Shown here: piece after piece, positions 18,296 through 26,830 of the stretch
How positions within the stretch are numbered: the first letter of the stretch is position 1
Layout: every line of letters starts with the position of its first letter
Source: Demequina sp. NBRC 110056
GTDB lineage: Bacteria; Actinomycetota; Actinomycetes; Actinomycetales; Demequinaceae
Assembly: GCF_002090155.1 (NCBI RefSeq)
Contig: NZ_BBRM01000005.1
Span: 248,001-312,000 of the forward strand
DNA: 64,000 nucleotides
Reading direction: 5' to 3'
Program-made: the position numbers and the translations under genes
Notes under the pieces: model-generated
Database searches by the model: none
What the model saw: only the letters and a program-made list of their open reading frames with translations
What the model was told of the DNA's origin: nothing

Positions 18296-19357
18296 TCAGG
18301 ACTCGAAGCCGATGTCCATGTAGTCGTCGACGTTGTCCGCCGTCACCACCGGTGCGTCGAGCACGATGCGGTGGGGAACACCGGGCGACGCGAGGTCGCC
18401 CATGTTGCCGCCCTGAGCCACGAGACGGGCCAGCGCGATGCCGTCCGCGGCCTGCGTGGACGGGTAGATGACGGTCGCCTCGAGCACCGAGTCGCCTGCG
18501 GCGATCGCGTTCATCGCGTTGAGCGAGCCCGCGCCTCCGACCATGAAGAACTCGTCGCGGCCGGCCTCGTCGATCGCCGCGAGGACGCCGATGCCCTGGT
18601 CGTCATCGTGGTTCCAGATGGCGTCGATCTCCGGGTTGGCCGAGAGCAGCTGCGCCGTGACCTCCTGGCCGCCGGCGATGGTGAAGTCTGCTGCGACACG
18701 AGCCGACACCGACAGTCCGCACTCGGCGAGCGCGTCGTTGAAGCCGGCAGTGCGGTCCTGCGTGAGCGGCAGCGAGTCGATGCCCGCGATCTCCGCGACC
18801 ACCGCGTCGGACTGCCCCTCGAGCTGCTCGCAGATGTAGGTGCCAGCGCTCACGCCCATGCCGTAGTTGTCACCCAGGATGGTGACGCGCGCGGCCTCGG
18901 TGGACGAGAACTCACGGTCGACGTTGATCACGGGGATGCCCGCGTTCATCGCGTTGATGGCCGCCTCGGTGAGCGCGGCTCCGTCGGTGGGAAGCAGCAC
19001 GATGGCGTCGACGCCCTCGTTGACGAACTGCTCGACCTGGCTGATCTGCAGCGCGGCGTCGTTGGTGCCCTCCGCCACGCGCAGGTCCACGTCGTCGTAC
19101 ATGTCGGCCTGCGCGAGCGCCGCCGAGTTGATGGCGCCGAGCCAGCCGTGGTCGGCCGCGGGGCCCGAGAAGCCGATGACGACCGTCTCGCCGCTGCCAC
19201 CGTTGTCGCCGGGTGCCGCGGTGCTCTCGCCGCCCTCGTCGGTGCCGCCGTCGCTGTCGCCGTCGTCTGAGCTGCAGCCGGCCAGCAGGGCGATGCCTGC
19301 GAGCGCTGCGCCGGTGCCGGCCAGCATGCGCTGTCGGCGAGTCCGGAATGCGTACAT
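18296..19357 (-). CDS. Sugar ABC importer solute-binding lipoprotein
   Basis: A 353-residue lipoprotein with a twin-arginine-like positive start, a hydrophobic core and lipobox LLAGC (lipid-modified Cys28), followed by an acidic Ser/Gly/Asp linker and a type 1 periplasmic binding fold starting TVVIGFSGPAADHGWL. The GVDAIVLLPTDGAAL and GIPVINVDREF segments are typical of ribose- and galactose-type (CUT2) binding proteins. It is transcribed away from the matching ATPase and permease genes. The substrate is unknown, but the fold suggests a monosaccharide or inositol. The promoter lies in the 273-bp divergent gap. Confidence 0.9.
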   Translation of the reverse strand: MYAFRTRRQRMLAGTGAALAGIALLAGCSSDDGDSDGGTDEGGESTAAPGDNGGSGETVVIGFSGPAADHGWLGAINSAALAQADMYDDVDLRVAEGTNDAALQISQVEQFVNEGVDAIVLLPTDGAALTEAAINAMNAGIPVINVDREFSSTEAARVTILGDNYGMGVSAGTYICEQLEGQSDAVVAEIAGIDSLPLTQDRTAGFNDALAECGLSVSARVAADFTIAGGQEVTAQLLSANPEIDAIWNHDDDQGIGVLAAIDEAGRDEFFMVGGAGSLNAMNAIAAGDSVLEATVIYPSTQAADGIALARLVAQGGNMGDLASPGVPHRIVLDAPVVTADNVDDYMDIGFES

Positions 19358-19630
19358 GGGTTCCTCCTCTATGGATCACTGTCCTCATTGCCAGTGAGCT
19401 GAGTCACGCCGTGCCGGGGATCGCGCTGCGAGTCGGCTCGTTGTCCACACTGACACGGTCAACGTAACAGAACCCGACGATACGCGCACGACTTTTGCAC
19501 GCGACTCGTCATAACGGTTTGGCAACGAAATCGCTCCTCTCGCGCGCGCGTAGAGAACCCTGTGCAGCCGCGCGTCGGCCCCGTCCAGCCGCCCTTTCGA
19601 CGACTTTCGACGGTGTGTTATGTTCATCGC
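19358..19630. promoter_or_regulatory. Divergent promoter region of the CUT2 importer
   Basis: Rightward, TATGTT (19619-19624) ends six bases before the GTG at 19631, which suggests a leaderless transcript. Just upstream are two tandem CTTTCGAC units, and CGACTTTCGACG (about 19601-19612) differs by one base from CGACTTTCGTCG, the reverse complement of the ROK-gene palindrome core. CGACTTTTGCACG at 19489-19501 is a further partial match on the side facing the binding-protein gene. Control by the ROK protein is inferred. Confidence 0.5.
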
Positions 19631-21151
19631 GTGATCGAAGACGACCACCCCGTGTCATTACTCGAGGTCCGGGGCCTCACGAAGAGCTTTGGCAGCGCCC
19701 GCGCACTGAAGGGCGTCGATCTGGACGTGCGCGCCGGCGAGGTGCACTGCGTGCTCGGCCAGAACGGCGCCGGCAAGTCCACCCTCATCAAGACGCTCTC
19801 CGGCGCGCATCAGCCCGACGAGGGCGAGATCCGCTGGAACGGCGAGCAGGTGACCATCGAGAACCCGGTCGCGGCTCTCGAGCTGGGCATCGCGACCATG
19901 TACCAGGAGCTCGACGTGGTCGACGGCCTGTCGATCGCCGAGAACATCTACCTGGGACACGAGCTCGCCCGCGGCGGCGTGCTGAGCCGGCGCGAGGCCG
20001 CCAAGCGCACCCGCGAGCTGATGAAGCGCCTGGGCCACCCGGACCTCTCCCCCGGCCGCGAGGTGGGCTCGCTGTCCCCCGCGAACCAGCAGATCGTGTC
20101 GATGGCGCGCGCCCTCTCGCACGACATCAAGCTGATGATCATGGACGAGCCGAGCGCCGTGCTGGACTCGGAGGAGGTGGGCAATCTCTTCCGCGTCGTC
20201 GAGGAGCTCACCAGCCAGGGCATCGCCGTCATCTACATCTCGCACCGGCTCGAGGAGATCGAGCGCATCGGCGACCGCATCACGGTCCTCAAGGACGGCG
20301 CCAGCCAGGCGTCCAACCTGCCCGTCGAGGGCACCCCCACGCGCGAGCTGATCTCGCTCATGACGGGCACCGACATCGAGCACGCGTTCCCTGAGCGCGG
20401 CGAGGTCTCGGCCGACGCGCCGGTGGTCCTCGAGGTCACCGATCTCGCGCTCGGCAAGCACTTCCAGGACGTCAGCCTCTCGGTGCGCGCCGGCGAGATC
20501 GTCGGCCTCGCGGGCCTGGTCGGCTCGGGCCGCTCTGAGATCCTCGAGACGGTCTACGGCCACCGCAAGGCCACCAACGGCACGGTGACCGTGGACGGCA
20601 AGCGGCTGCGACCCGGGCACGTGACCGATGCGGTCGACGCGGGCGTCGGCCTGTCTCCCGAGGAGCGCAAGAGCCAGGGCCTGCTGCTCGAGGAGCCCAT
20701 CTACCGCAACGCGACCCTCGCGACCTTCACCCGCTTCGCCAAGGGTCCGCTCCTCGACGAGGCCGCCGAGCGCAAGGCCACCGAGGAGCAGATGAAGGCC
20801 CTCGAGCTGCGCCCGGCGGAGCCCAACCGGATCACCCGCACCCTGTCGGGCGGCAACCAGCAGAAGATCATGCTCGCGCGGTGGCTCATCCACGGCACCC
20901 GCGTGCTGCTGCTGGACGAGCCCACGCGTGGCGTCGACGTCGGCGCGCGCATGGAGATCTACCGCCTCATCCGCAACCTCGCGGACGCCGGCACCGCGAT
21001 CCTCATCGTCTCCTCGGAGATCGAGGAGGTCCTCGGGCTCGCCGACCGCATCCATGTCATCGCCGACGGCCGCTTCCTGGCCGAGCGGCCCGCCACCGAG
21101 ATCGACGAGCACGGCGTGCTCGACCTCGTCATGAAGGGAAGTGCCGCGTGA
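19631..21151 (+). CDS. Sugar ABC importer ATPase, RbsA/CUT2 type with two ATP-binding domains
   Basis: A 506-residue tandem ABC ATPase. Domain 1 has a full Walker A (GQNGAGKSTL, about 43-52), LSPANQQIVSMARAL as signature and LMIMDEPSAVLD as Walker B. Domain 2 has the usual degenerate P-loop (GLVGSGRSEI) but a good signature (LSGGNQQKIMLARWL) and LLLDEPTRGVDVG. This is the normal arrangement for ribose and galactose importers. The GTG at 19631 is preferred because a -10 box ends six bases upstream; a GTG at 19652 is possible. It overlaps the permease gene (GTGA). It powers import with the lipoprotein at 18296 and the permease at 21148. Confidence 0.92.
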   Translation: MIEDDHPVSLLEVRGLTKSFGSARALKGVDLDVRAGEVHCVLGQNGAGKSTLIKTLSGAHQPDEGEIRWNGEQVTIENPVAALELGIATMYQELDVVDGLSIAENIYLGHELARGGVLSRREAAKRTRELMKRLGHPDLSPGREVGSLSPANQQIVSMARALSHDIKLMIMDEPSAVLDSEEVGNLFRVVEELTSQGIAVIYISHRLEEIERIGDRITVLKDGASQASNLPVEGTPTRELISLMTGTDIEHAFPERGEVSADAPVVLEVTDLALGKHFQDVSLSVRAGEIVGLAGLVGSGRSEILETVYGHRKATNGTVTVDGKRLRPGHVTDAVDAGVGLSPEERKSQGLLLEEPIYRNATLATFTRFAKGPLLDEAAERKATEEQMKALELRPAEPNRITRTLSGGNQQKIMLARWLIHGTRVLLLDEPTRGVDVGARMEIYRLIRNLADAGTAILIVSSEIEEVLGLADRIHVIADGRFLAERPATEIDEHGVLDLVMKGSAA

Positions 21152-22209
21152 GCGAGCAGGACACCACCGCGAAGGCGGGCGACATCGCCCCTGAGCCAGA
21201 TGCAGCGGCGCCCGCCGCATCGGCCCCAGCAGCCAGCCCGCTCAGGAGGTTCTTCTCCTCCCCCGCGGGCCGCAGCATCGGCCTCGTGATCGCCCTCGGG
21301 CTGCTGCTCGTGATCGGCACGGTCACGGCGGGCGACAACTTCGCGAGCATCGACAACATGCTCGTCATCCTCCGGCTCGCCTCCGTGATCGGCGTGGTCG
21401 CGATCGGCGTGACGTTCGTCATCACCGCGGGGGGCATCGACCTGTCCGTCGGCTCCGTGCTCGGGCTGTCGTCCGTCGTCGCCAGCCTCGGCGCCATCCA
21501 GACCGCCTCGAGCGGGTTCTGGCCGCTCATGGTGTTCGTCGCCCTGGCGGTTGGCATCGTCGCCGGCCTCACCAACGGCCTGATCATCGCGTACGGCAAG
21601 GTGGTCGCGTTCATGGCCACGCTCGCGATGCTCGTCGCCGCCCGCGGTCTCGCGGAGCTGATCTCGCAGCGCCAGACCCAGGTGGTCAACAACCAGGGCT
21701 TCCTCGACTTCTTCCGCGGAGACCTGCTGGGGATCTCGTGGGTCGTGTGGATCTTCGGCCTCGTCGCGATCGGCGGCTGGTTCCTGCTCAACCGCACCAC
21801 GTTCGGACGCCGCACGGTCGCGATCGGCGGCAACGCGACGGCCGCCCGCCTCGCCGGTGTGAACGTCAAGCGCCACACGATGTACCTCTACATGCTCGCC
21901 GGAGCGTGCGCGGGCATCGCCGGCACGATGATGCTGTCGCGCACCACCGCGGGCACCTCGACGCACGGCCTGCTCTACGAGCTCGACGCGATCGCGGCGG
22001 TCGTCGTCGGTGGAACGCTCCTGGTGGGTGGCCGCGGCACGATCGGCGGCACCGTGCTGGGTGTGCTGCTGTTCGCGACGCTCACCAACGTGTTCACGCA
22101 GAACAACCTCTCGTCATCGGTGCAGCTGGTGGCGAAGGGCATCATCATCGTGGTCGCGGTGATGCTGCAGCAGCGCTTCGCGAACCGCGAGGCGACCACG
22201 TCGACCTGA
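21148..22209 (+). CDS. Sugar ABC importer permease, RbsC/CUT2 type
   Basis: A 353-residue membrane protein with a polar 40-residue N-terminal tail and about 8-10 membrane helices. The motif ITAGGIDLSVGSVLGLS and the later VNVKRHTMYLYMLAGACAGIAG with AVVVGGTLLVGGRGTIGGTVLG are the hallmarks of BPD_transp_2 permeases for pentoses and hexoses. The start overlaps the ATPase gene stop by 4 bp. It would form a homodimeric channel with the RbsA-type ATPase. It is followed by a strong terminator. Confidence 0.92.
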   Translation: MSEQDTTAKAGDIAPEPDAAAPAASAPAASPLRRFFSSPAGRSIGLVIALGLLLVIGTVTAGDNFASIDNMLVILRLASVIGVVAIGVTFVITAGGIDLSVGSVLGLSSVVASLGAIQTASSGFWPLMVFVALAVGIVAGLTNGLIIAYGKVVAFMATLAMLVAARGLAELISQRQTQVVNNQGFLDFFRGDLLGISWVVWIFGLVAIGGWFLLNRTTFGRRTVAIGGNATAARLAGVNVKRHTMYLYMLAGACAGIAGTMMLSRTTAGTSTHGLLYELDAIAAVVVGGTLLVGGRGTIGGTVLGVLLFATLTNVFTQNNLSSSVQLVAKGIIIVVAVMLQQRFANREATTST

Positions 22210-22225
22210 CCTCCTCCCGGAGCCG

Positions 22226-22265
22226 CCGAGGGCCGCCTTCCCACGCTGGGGAAGGCGGCCCTCGG
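22226..22265. terminator. Strong terminator after the importer permease gene
   Basis: A perfect 17-bp stem (CCGAGGGCCGCCTTCCC and its complement) with a 6-nt loop begins 16 bp after the permease stop. Transcription from the opposite side (the exporter operon) also ends here, so it probably works both ways. Confidence 0.85.
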
Positions 22266-22273
22266 TGCGTTGT

Positions 22274-22352
22274 GGGGGCCGATGCGTGTGCCGGGTCAGA
22301 CGGCCCGCTCGGCTCGAGCGGTCGGAGCGCCGATGCGCGGGCCGGGTCAGGC
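22274..22352. repeat. Two direct copies of the GCCGATGCG-type module
   Basis: GCCGATGCG(T/C)G(T/G)GCCGGGTCAG occurs at 22278 and again at 22329, 51 bp apart. Both copies share more than 20 bp, so this is a local duplication or a pair of independent copies of the dispersed module seen in other intergenic regions. The second copy runs into the 3' end of the exporter gene at 22347. Confidence 0.75.
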
Positions 22353-24359
22353 GCGGCGCTCGTCCCCCTCGATGGGGGCGTCGGGGCCGTCGTGGGCGGC
22401 GACGGTCGGGTCCAAGGCGACGGGCGCATCGGCCGGCACGACCGGGATCGCCCCGGACGGCGGCGCGTGCAGGTCCTCCGGCTGGTCCACCTCGTCGATC
22501 GGGGCGGCGAACTGCGCCTCGTAGAGACGCGCGTAGGCCCCCTTCGCCGCGAGCAGCTGGCTGTGGTTGCCCTGCTCGACGATGGACCCGTTCTCCATCA
22601 CGAGGATGAGGTCGGCGTCGCGGATGGTGGACAGTCGGTGGGCGATGACGAAGGCCGTGCGGTCCTTGCGCAGCTCGGCCATGGCGCGCTGGACCAGCAG
22701 CTCGGTACGGGTGTCGACGGAGCTGGTCGCCTCGTCGAGGATGAGCACCTGGGGCTGGGCCACGAAGGCGCGCGCGATCGTGATGAGCTGGCGCTCTCCC
22801 GCGGAGATGTTGGTCGCATCGTCGTCGAGCACGGTGTCGTAGCCGTCGGGCAACGAGTGCACGAAGCGGTCGACGTACGCCGCCTTCGCAGCGCCGAGGA
22901 TCTCGTCCTCGGTCGCATCCGTGCGGCCGTACGCGATGTTGTCGCGGATGGTGCCGCCGAACAGCCACGTGTCCTGAAGCACCATGCCGGTGCGCGAGCG
23001 CAGGTCGGCGCGGGTCATCGTCGCGATGTCCGTCCCGTCGAGCGTGATGCGTCCGGCGTTCAGCTCGTAGAACCGCATGATGAGGTTCACGAGCGTGGTC
23101 TTGCCCGCTCCGGTCGGGCCCACGATCGCGACCGTGCGGCCGGGCTCGACCGCGAGGTCGAGGTCCTCGATGAGGGGCTTGTCCTCGACGTACCGGAAGG
23201 ACACGTCCTCGAACACCAGGCGGCCGTGGTCGTCGGCGGGCGTCTGGGCGGGCTCGGCGTCGGGCTCCTGGTCCTCGGCGTCCAGCAGCTCGAACACTCG
23301 CTCGGCCGACGCGACGCCGGACTGCAGCAGGTTGGCCATCGAGCCCAGCTGGCTGATGGGCTGCTGGAACTGGCGCGAGTACTGGATGAACGCCTGCACG
23401 TCGCCGAGCGTCATGGTGCCGCTCGCGACCTTGAGGCCGCCCACGATCGCGATGACGACGTAGACGAGGTTCCCGATGAACATCGCCGACGGCATGATGA
23501 TCCCGGAGATGAACTGGGCGCCGAAGCTCGCCTCGTACAGCTCCTCGTTCTTGGCGGCGAACTCCTTGGCGGTCTGCTCCTGGCGGCCGAAGACCTTCAC
23601 CAGCGCGTGGCCGGTGTAGCCCTCCTCGATCTGAGAGTTGAGATCGCCCGTGTGCTTCCATTGCGCGACGAACTTGGGCTGCGAGCGCTTGGCGATCTGC
23701 GCGACCACCACGGCCGTCAGCGGGATCGAGACGAGCGCGACGAGCGCGAGCTGCCACGAGATCGAGAACATCATGATGAGGATGCCGATCACGGTGAGCA
23801 CCGAGATGAAGACCTGGCTCAGCGTCTGCTGGAGGGTCTGCGAGATGTTGTCGATGTCGTTGGTGACGCGGCTGAGCAGGTCGCCGCGCTGGTGGCTGTC
23901 GAAGTAGCTCAGCGGCAGGCGGTGGACCTTGTCCTCGACGCTCTCGCGCAGGCGGAAGATCGTCCGCTGCGTGACGCCGTTGAGGATCAGGCCTTGCGCG
24001 AGCCCCAGAACCGCGGAGCCGATGTAGATGATGACGACCCACAGCAGGATGCGGTGCAGCTCGGGGAAGTCGATCGCGCCCGCGAGGAAGCCCTCGAAGA
24101 TCACCGTGGTCGCGTTGCCCAGGATCTTCGGACCGACGACCGACAGCGCCACCGACCCCGCGCCGAGGATCACGACGAGCCACACCAGCCACCGCTCGGG
24201 CCCGAGCAGCTTGACGAGGCGGATGCCCGACTCCTTGAAGTGGTCCGCCTTCTCCGACGGCGCGCCCATGCCGGGTCCGCCCGGTCCGTGCTGGCGCTGC
24301 TGCGGAGGGCGCGGCTGCTCGGCCGCCGTGGATTCCTGGGTCTCGGTCGCCTCGGTCAT
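22347..24359 (-). CDS. Heterodimeric ABC exporter, subunit with the canonical ATPase site
   Basis: A 670-residue half-transporter with an N-terminal cytoplasmic tail of about 70 residues rich in Gln and Pro, six membrane helices and one ABC ATPase domain. It has Walker A VGPTGAGKTTLVN, a divergent signature ISAGERQLITIARAF and Walker B LILDEATSSVD with the catalytic glutamate. A C-terminal acidic tail of about 65 residues follows. It overlaps the preceding exporter gene (ATGA). Such pairs (BmrCD, LmrCD, TM287/288) export drugs or lipids; the TetR gene in the same operon supports a drug or toxic metabolite as substrate. The mature complex is in the plasma membrane. Confidence 0.9.
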   Translation of the reverse strand: MTEATETQESTAAEQPRPPQQRQHGPGGPGMGAPSEKADHFKESGIRLVKLLGPERWLVWLVVILGAGSVALSVVGPKILGNATTVIFEGFLAGAIDFPELHRILLWVVIIYIGSAVLGLAQGLILNGVTQRTIFRLRESVEDKVHRLPLSYFDSHQRGDLLSRVTNDIDNISQTLQQTLSQVFISVLTVIGILIMMFSISWQLALVALVSIPLTAVVVAQIAKRSQPKFVAQWKHTGDLNSQIEEGYTGHALVKVFGRQEQTAKEFAAKNEELYEASFGAQFISGIIMPSAMFIGNLVYVVIAIVGGLKVASGTMTLGDVQAFIQYSRQFQQPISQLGSMANLLQSGVASAERVFELLDAEDQEPDAEPAQTPADDHGRLVFEDVSFRYVEDKPLIEDLDLAVEPGRTVAIVGPTGAGKTTLVNLIMRFYELNAGRITLDGTDIATMTRADLRSRTGMVLQDTWLFGGTIRDNIAYGRTDATEDEILGAAKAAYVDRFVHSLPDGYDTVLDDDATNISAGERQLITIARAFVAQPQVLILDEATSSVDTRTELLVQRAMAELRKDRTAFVIAHRLSTIRDADLILVMENGSIVEQGNHSQLLAAKGAYARLYEAQFAAPIDEVDQPEDLHAPPSGAIPVVPADAPVALDPTVAAHDGPDAPIEGDERRA

Positions 24360-26095
24360 CCCGCCACCTCCTCGGCCCGCAGCTGGGTACTGACGATCTC
24401 CTGGTAGGTGTCCGAGCTCTCGAGGAGCTCCGCGTGCGTGCCGCGCGCCACGATGCGCCCGTCCTCCATCACGAGGATCTGGTCGGCGTCGACGATGCTC
24501 GACACGCGCTGGGCCACGACGATCACGGTCGCATCCTTGACCTCGCGGCCGAGCGCCGCGCGCAGGCGCGCGTCCGTGGCGGTGTCGAGAGCGCTGAACG
24601 AGTCGTCGAAGATCAACACGTCGGGCTGGCGCACCAGCGCCCGGGCAATCGACAGGCGCTGACGCTGCCCGCCGGACACCGTGGTGCCACCCTGGGCGAC
24701 CGCGGTGGCGAGCTGCTCCGGCATCGCGCGAACGAAGTCCTCACCCTGCGCGATGCGCAGCGCCTCCCACAGCTCCTCGTCGGTCGCGGCCTCCCGGCCG
24801 TAGCGAAGGTTCGTGGCGACCGTGCCGGCGAAGAGGTACGGACGCTGCGGGACCACGCCGATACGCGCCCACAGGGACTCCGGGTTCGCGTCCCGCACGT
24901 CGACGCCGCCCACGCGAACCTCGCCCTCGGTCGCGTCGTACAGGCGCGGGATGAGGTTCACCAGCGTGGACTTGCCCGCGCCCGTGGACCCGATGATCGC
25001 GGTCGTCGTGCCGCGGCGGGCGGTGAAGCTGATCTCCGCGAGGACGGGCTGCTCCGCGCCCGGGTAGGTGAACGTGACGCGGTCGAAGACCACCTCACCG
25101 GTGCCCGGCACCTCGACGGACGAGGCCTCGCGACGGACGGTGGACTCGGTGTCGAGCACCTCGGAGATGCGGTCCGCCGAGACCGCGGCGCGGGGCACCA
25201 GCACGAACAGGAACGTCGCCATCATCACCGAGAAGAGGATCTGGATGAGGTAGGCCAGGAACGCCGTGAGCGCGCCCACCTGCATCTCGCCCGACTCGAT
25301 GCGGTACGCGCCGAACCAGATCACCGCGGCCGAGCTGAGGTTCACGATGAGCAGCACCAGGGGGAACATCGCGGACATGAGTCGACCCGCCTTGAGCGCG
25401 GACTCCGTGACGAGGGCGTTCGCGTCGCCGAAGCGCGCGTCCTCGACGCCCTCGCGCACGAAGGCGCGCACGACGCGGATTCCGGTGAGCTGCTCGCGGA
25501 GGACGCGGTTGATGCCGTCGATGCGCACCTGCATGCGGCGGAAGTGCGGCACCATGCGCCACACGATGAGCATCACGATGACGATGAGCACGGGGATGGC
25601 CACCGCCATGATCGCCGACAGCTCGACGTCCTGCTCAAGCGCTAGGATCACGCCTCCGATCAGCGTGAACGGCGTGGTGATGAGCAGGGTGCACGTCATG
25701 AGCACGAGCATCTGCACCTGCTGGACGTCGTTCGTGGTGCGGGTGATGAGCGACGGCGCCCCGAACTTCTGCACCTCGGCCTCGGAGAAGGTCGCGACGC
25801 GGCCGAAGATCCCCGAGCGCAGGTCGCGCCCCACGCGCATGGCGATCTTGGCGCCGAAGTAGACCGCGGTGATCGTGCACGCGATGCCCACGAAGGACAG
25901 CACGAGCATCCAGCCGCCCATCCTCCAGATGTAGCCGGTGTCGCCGGTCGCGACGCCGTTGTCGATGATGTCGGCGTTGAGCGTCGGCAGGTACAGGTTG
26001 ACGATGGCCTGGGCGGCCTGGAACACGATCACGCCGATCAGCAGGCGCCAGTAGGGCTTGATCGAGCTGACGAGCAGCTTCCAGAGCATGATCAC
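24356..26095 (-). CDS. Heterodimeric ABC exporter, subunit with a degenerate ATPase site
   Basis: A 579-residue half-transporter: six membrane helices in the first 320 residues, then an ABC domain with Walker A IGSTGAGKSTLVN and signature TVSGGQRQRLSIARAL. Walker B reads VLIFDDSFSALD, in which the catalytic glutamate is replaced by aspartate. This is typical of one partner in heterodimeric exporters, where only one of two ATP sites hydrolyses well. GTG at 26095 overlaps the TetR gene stop. Together with the 670-residue partner it makes one exporter, so neither subunit should be read as a homodimer. Confidence 0.9.
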   Translation of the reverse strand: MIMLWKLLVSSIKPYWRLLIGVIVFQAAQAIVNLYLPTLNADIIDNGVATGDTGYIWRMGGWMLVLSFVGIACTITAVYFGAKIAMRVGRDLRSGIFGRVATFSEAEVQKFGAPSLITRTTNDVQQVQMLVLMTCTLLITTPFTLIGGVILALEQDVELSAIMAVAIPVLIVIVMLIVWRMVPHFRRMQVRIDGINRVLREQLTGIRVVRAFVREGVEDARFGDANALVTESALKAGRLMSAMFPLVLLIVNLSSAAVIWFGAYRIESGEMQVGALTAFLAYLIQILFSVMMATFLFVLVPRAAVSADRISEVLDTESTVRREASSVEVPGTGEVVFDRVTFTYPGAEQPVLAEISFTARRGTTTAIIGSTGAGKSTLVNLIPRLYDATEGEVRVGGVDVRDANPESLWARIGVVPQRPYLFAGTVATNLRYGREAATDEELWEALRIAQGEDFVRAMPEQLATAVAQGGTTVSGGQRQRLSIARALVRQPDVLIFDDSFSALDTATDARLRAALGREVKDATVIVVAQRVSSIVDADQILVMEDGRIVARGTHAELLESSDTYQEIVSTQLRAEEVAG

Positions 26096-26685
26096 TCCCC
26101 TTCTGCGGCGATGCCGCGCAGGATGAAGTCGGACAGCTGATGCGCGTCGGTCGGGGTGGCCGAGCGCAGGAACGGCATCGCGGTGCCGAAGATGAGGACG
26201 CGGATGTAGTCCACTGCCGTGGAGACCGGGATGCGCAGCGCGCCCCGGTGGGGCTCGAGCAATGCCTCGACGAGGTCGGTCGCCTCGCCGAGCGGCGCGT
26301 GACCGCGTCCGTGGTCAGGCTTGTGTCGGGCGTGGTCGCGCGGGCCGAGCGCCCCCATGAACGCGACCACGGCGCTGACGCGCGCGTGGAGGATCACGAC
26401 GATCTGGTCGAGCAGCTCCTCCAGCGCCAAGGAGCGGTCGATCCCGGCGAGCGCGTCGAGCACCTCGGTCGAGTCCATGACCCGCTCGATGGCCGCGTCG
26501 ATGAGCTCGGTCTTGTCCGCGAACGCGCGGTACACGGTGCCCTCGGCGATGCCCGCGGCGTCCGCGATCTGGCGCGTCGTGACCTCGGCGCCGTGCGCGA
26601 GGATCAACGGGATGACGGCGTCGACGATCGACGCGCGGCGCTCGTCCGGTGTCATCGGACGGGCGCGGGAGGACTTGACGGTCAC
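26092..26685 (-). CDS. TetR family repressor of the ABC exporter operon
   Basis: A 197-residue regulator with an N-terminal TetR helix-turn-helix (AHGAEVTTRQIADAAGIAEGTVYRAF, residues about 30-55) and a divergent ligand-binding domain. It is the first gene of the tetR-ABC-ABC operon, with 4-bp overlaps. The GTG at 26685 is 13 bp from the palindrome at 26698-26715, which overlaps the expected promoter, so autorepression is likely. An ATG at 26655 is an alternative start. Confidence 0.9.
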   Translation of the reverse strand: MTVKSSRARPMTPDERRASIVDAVIPLILAHGAEVTTRQIADAAGIAEGTVYRAFADKTELIDAAIERVMDSTEVLDALAGIDRSLALEELLDQIVVILHARVSAVVAFMGALGPRDHARHKPDHGRGHAPLGEATDLVEALLEPHRGALRIPVSTAVDYIRVLIFGTAMPFLRSATPTDAHQLSDFILRGIAAEGE

Positions 26686-26697
26686 AGCGCCACCCTA

Positions 26698-26715
26698 AGT
26701 GAGTGAGCACTCACT
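26698..26715. promoter_or_regulatory. Probable TetR operator
   Basis: AGTGAGTG and CACTCACT form a perfect 8-bp inverted repeat around AG, directly upstream of the tetR-exporter operon. AGTGAGTG-type half sites are typical of TetR regulators of exporters. Confidence 0.75.
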
Positions 26716-26778
26716 CCGCAAATGGAGGGGCGAGGTCGCACCGCCCCGCCTGCAGCCACCCCCACTCGCCCCCAAGGG

Positions 26779-26801
26779 GTTCGTGTAGACGTCGCCCACT
26801 T
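26779..26801. repeat. 23-bp repeat, copy B1
   Basis: A 23-bp sequence starting GTTCGTGTAGACGTCGCCCA is identical to copy B2 at 28182-28204 (same orientation, 1.4 kb apart). A third copy, inverted and with three mismatches, is at 29231-29253. B1 and B2 bracket the GNAT and ThuA-like genes; B2 and B3 bracket the DUF559 gene. Confidence 0.85.
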
Positions 26802-26830
26802 TCCGCGGCTCTCAGCCTCCACCGTGTCGA

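Noticed and set aside
21738-24407. A long open frame on the plus strand opposite the exporter genes
   Set aside because: Its translation is low-complexity with strings of Arg, Asp and Val typical of the opposite strand of a high-GC gene, and real exporter motifs are on the other strand.
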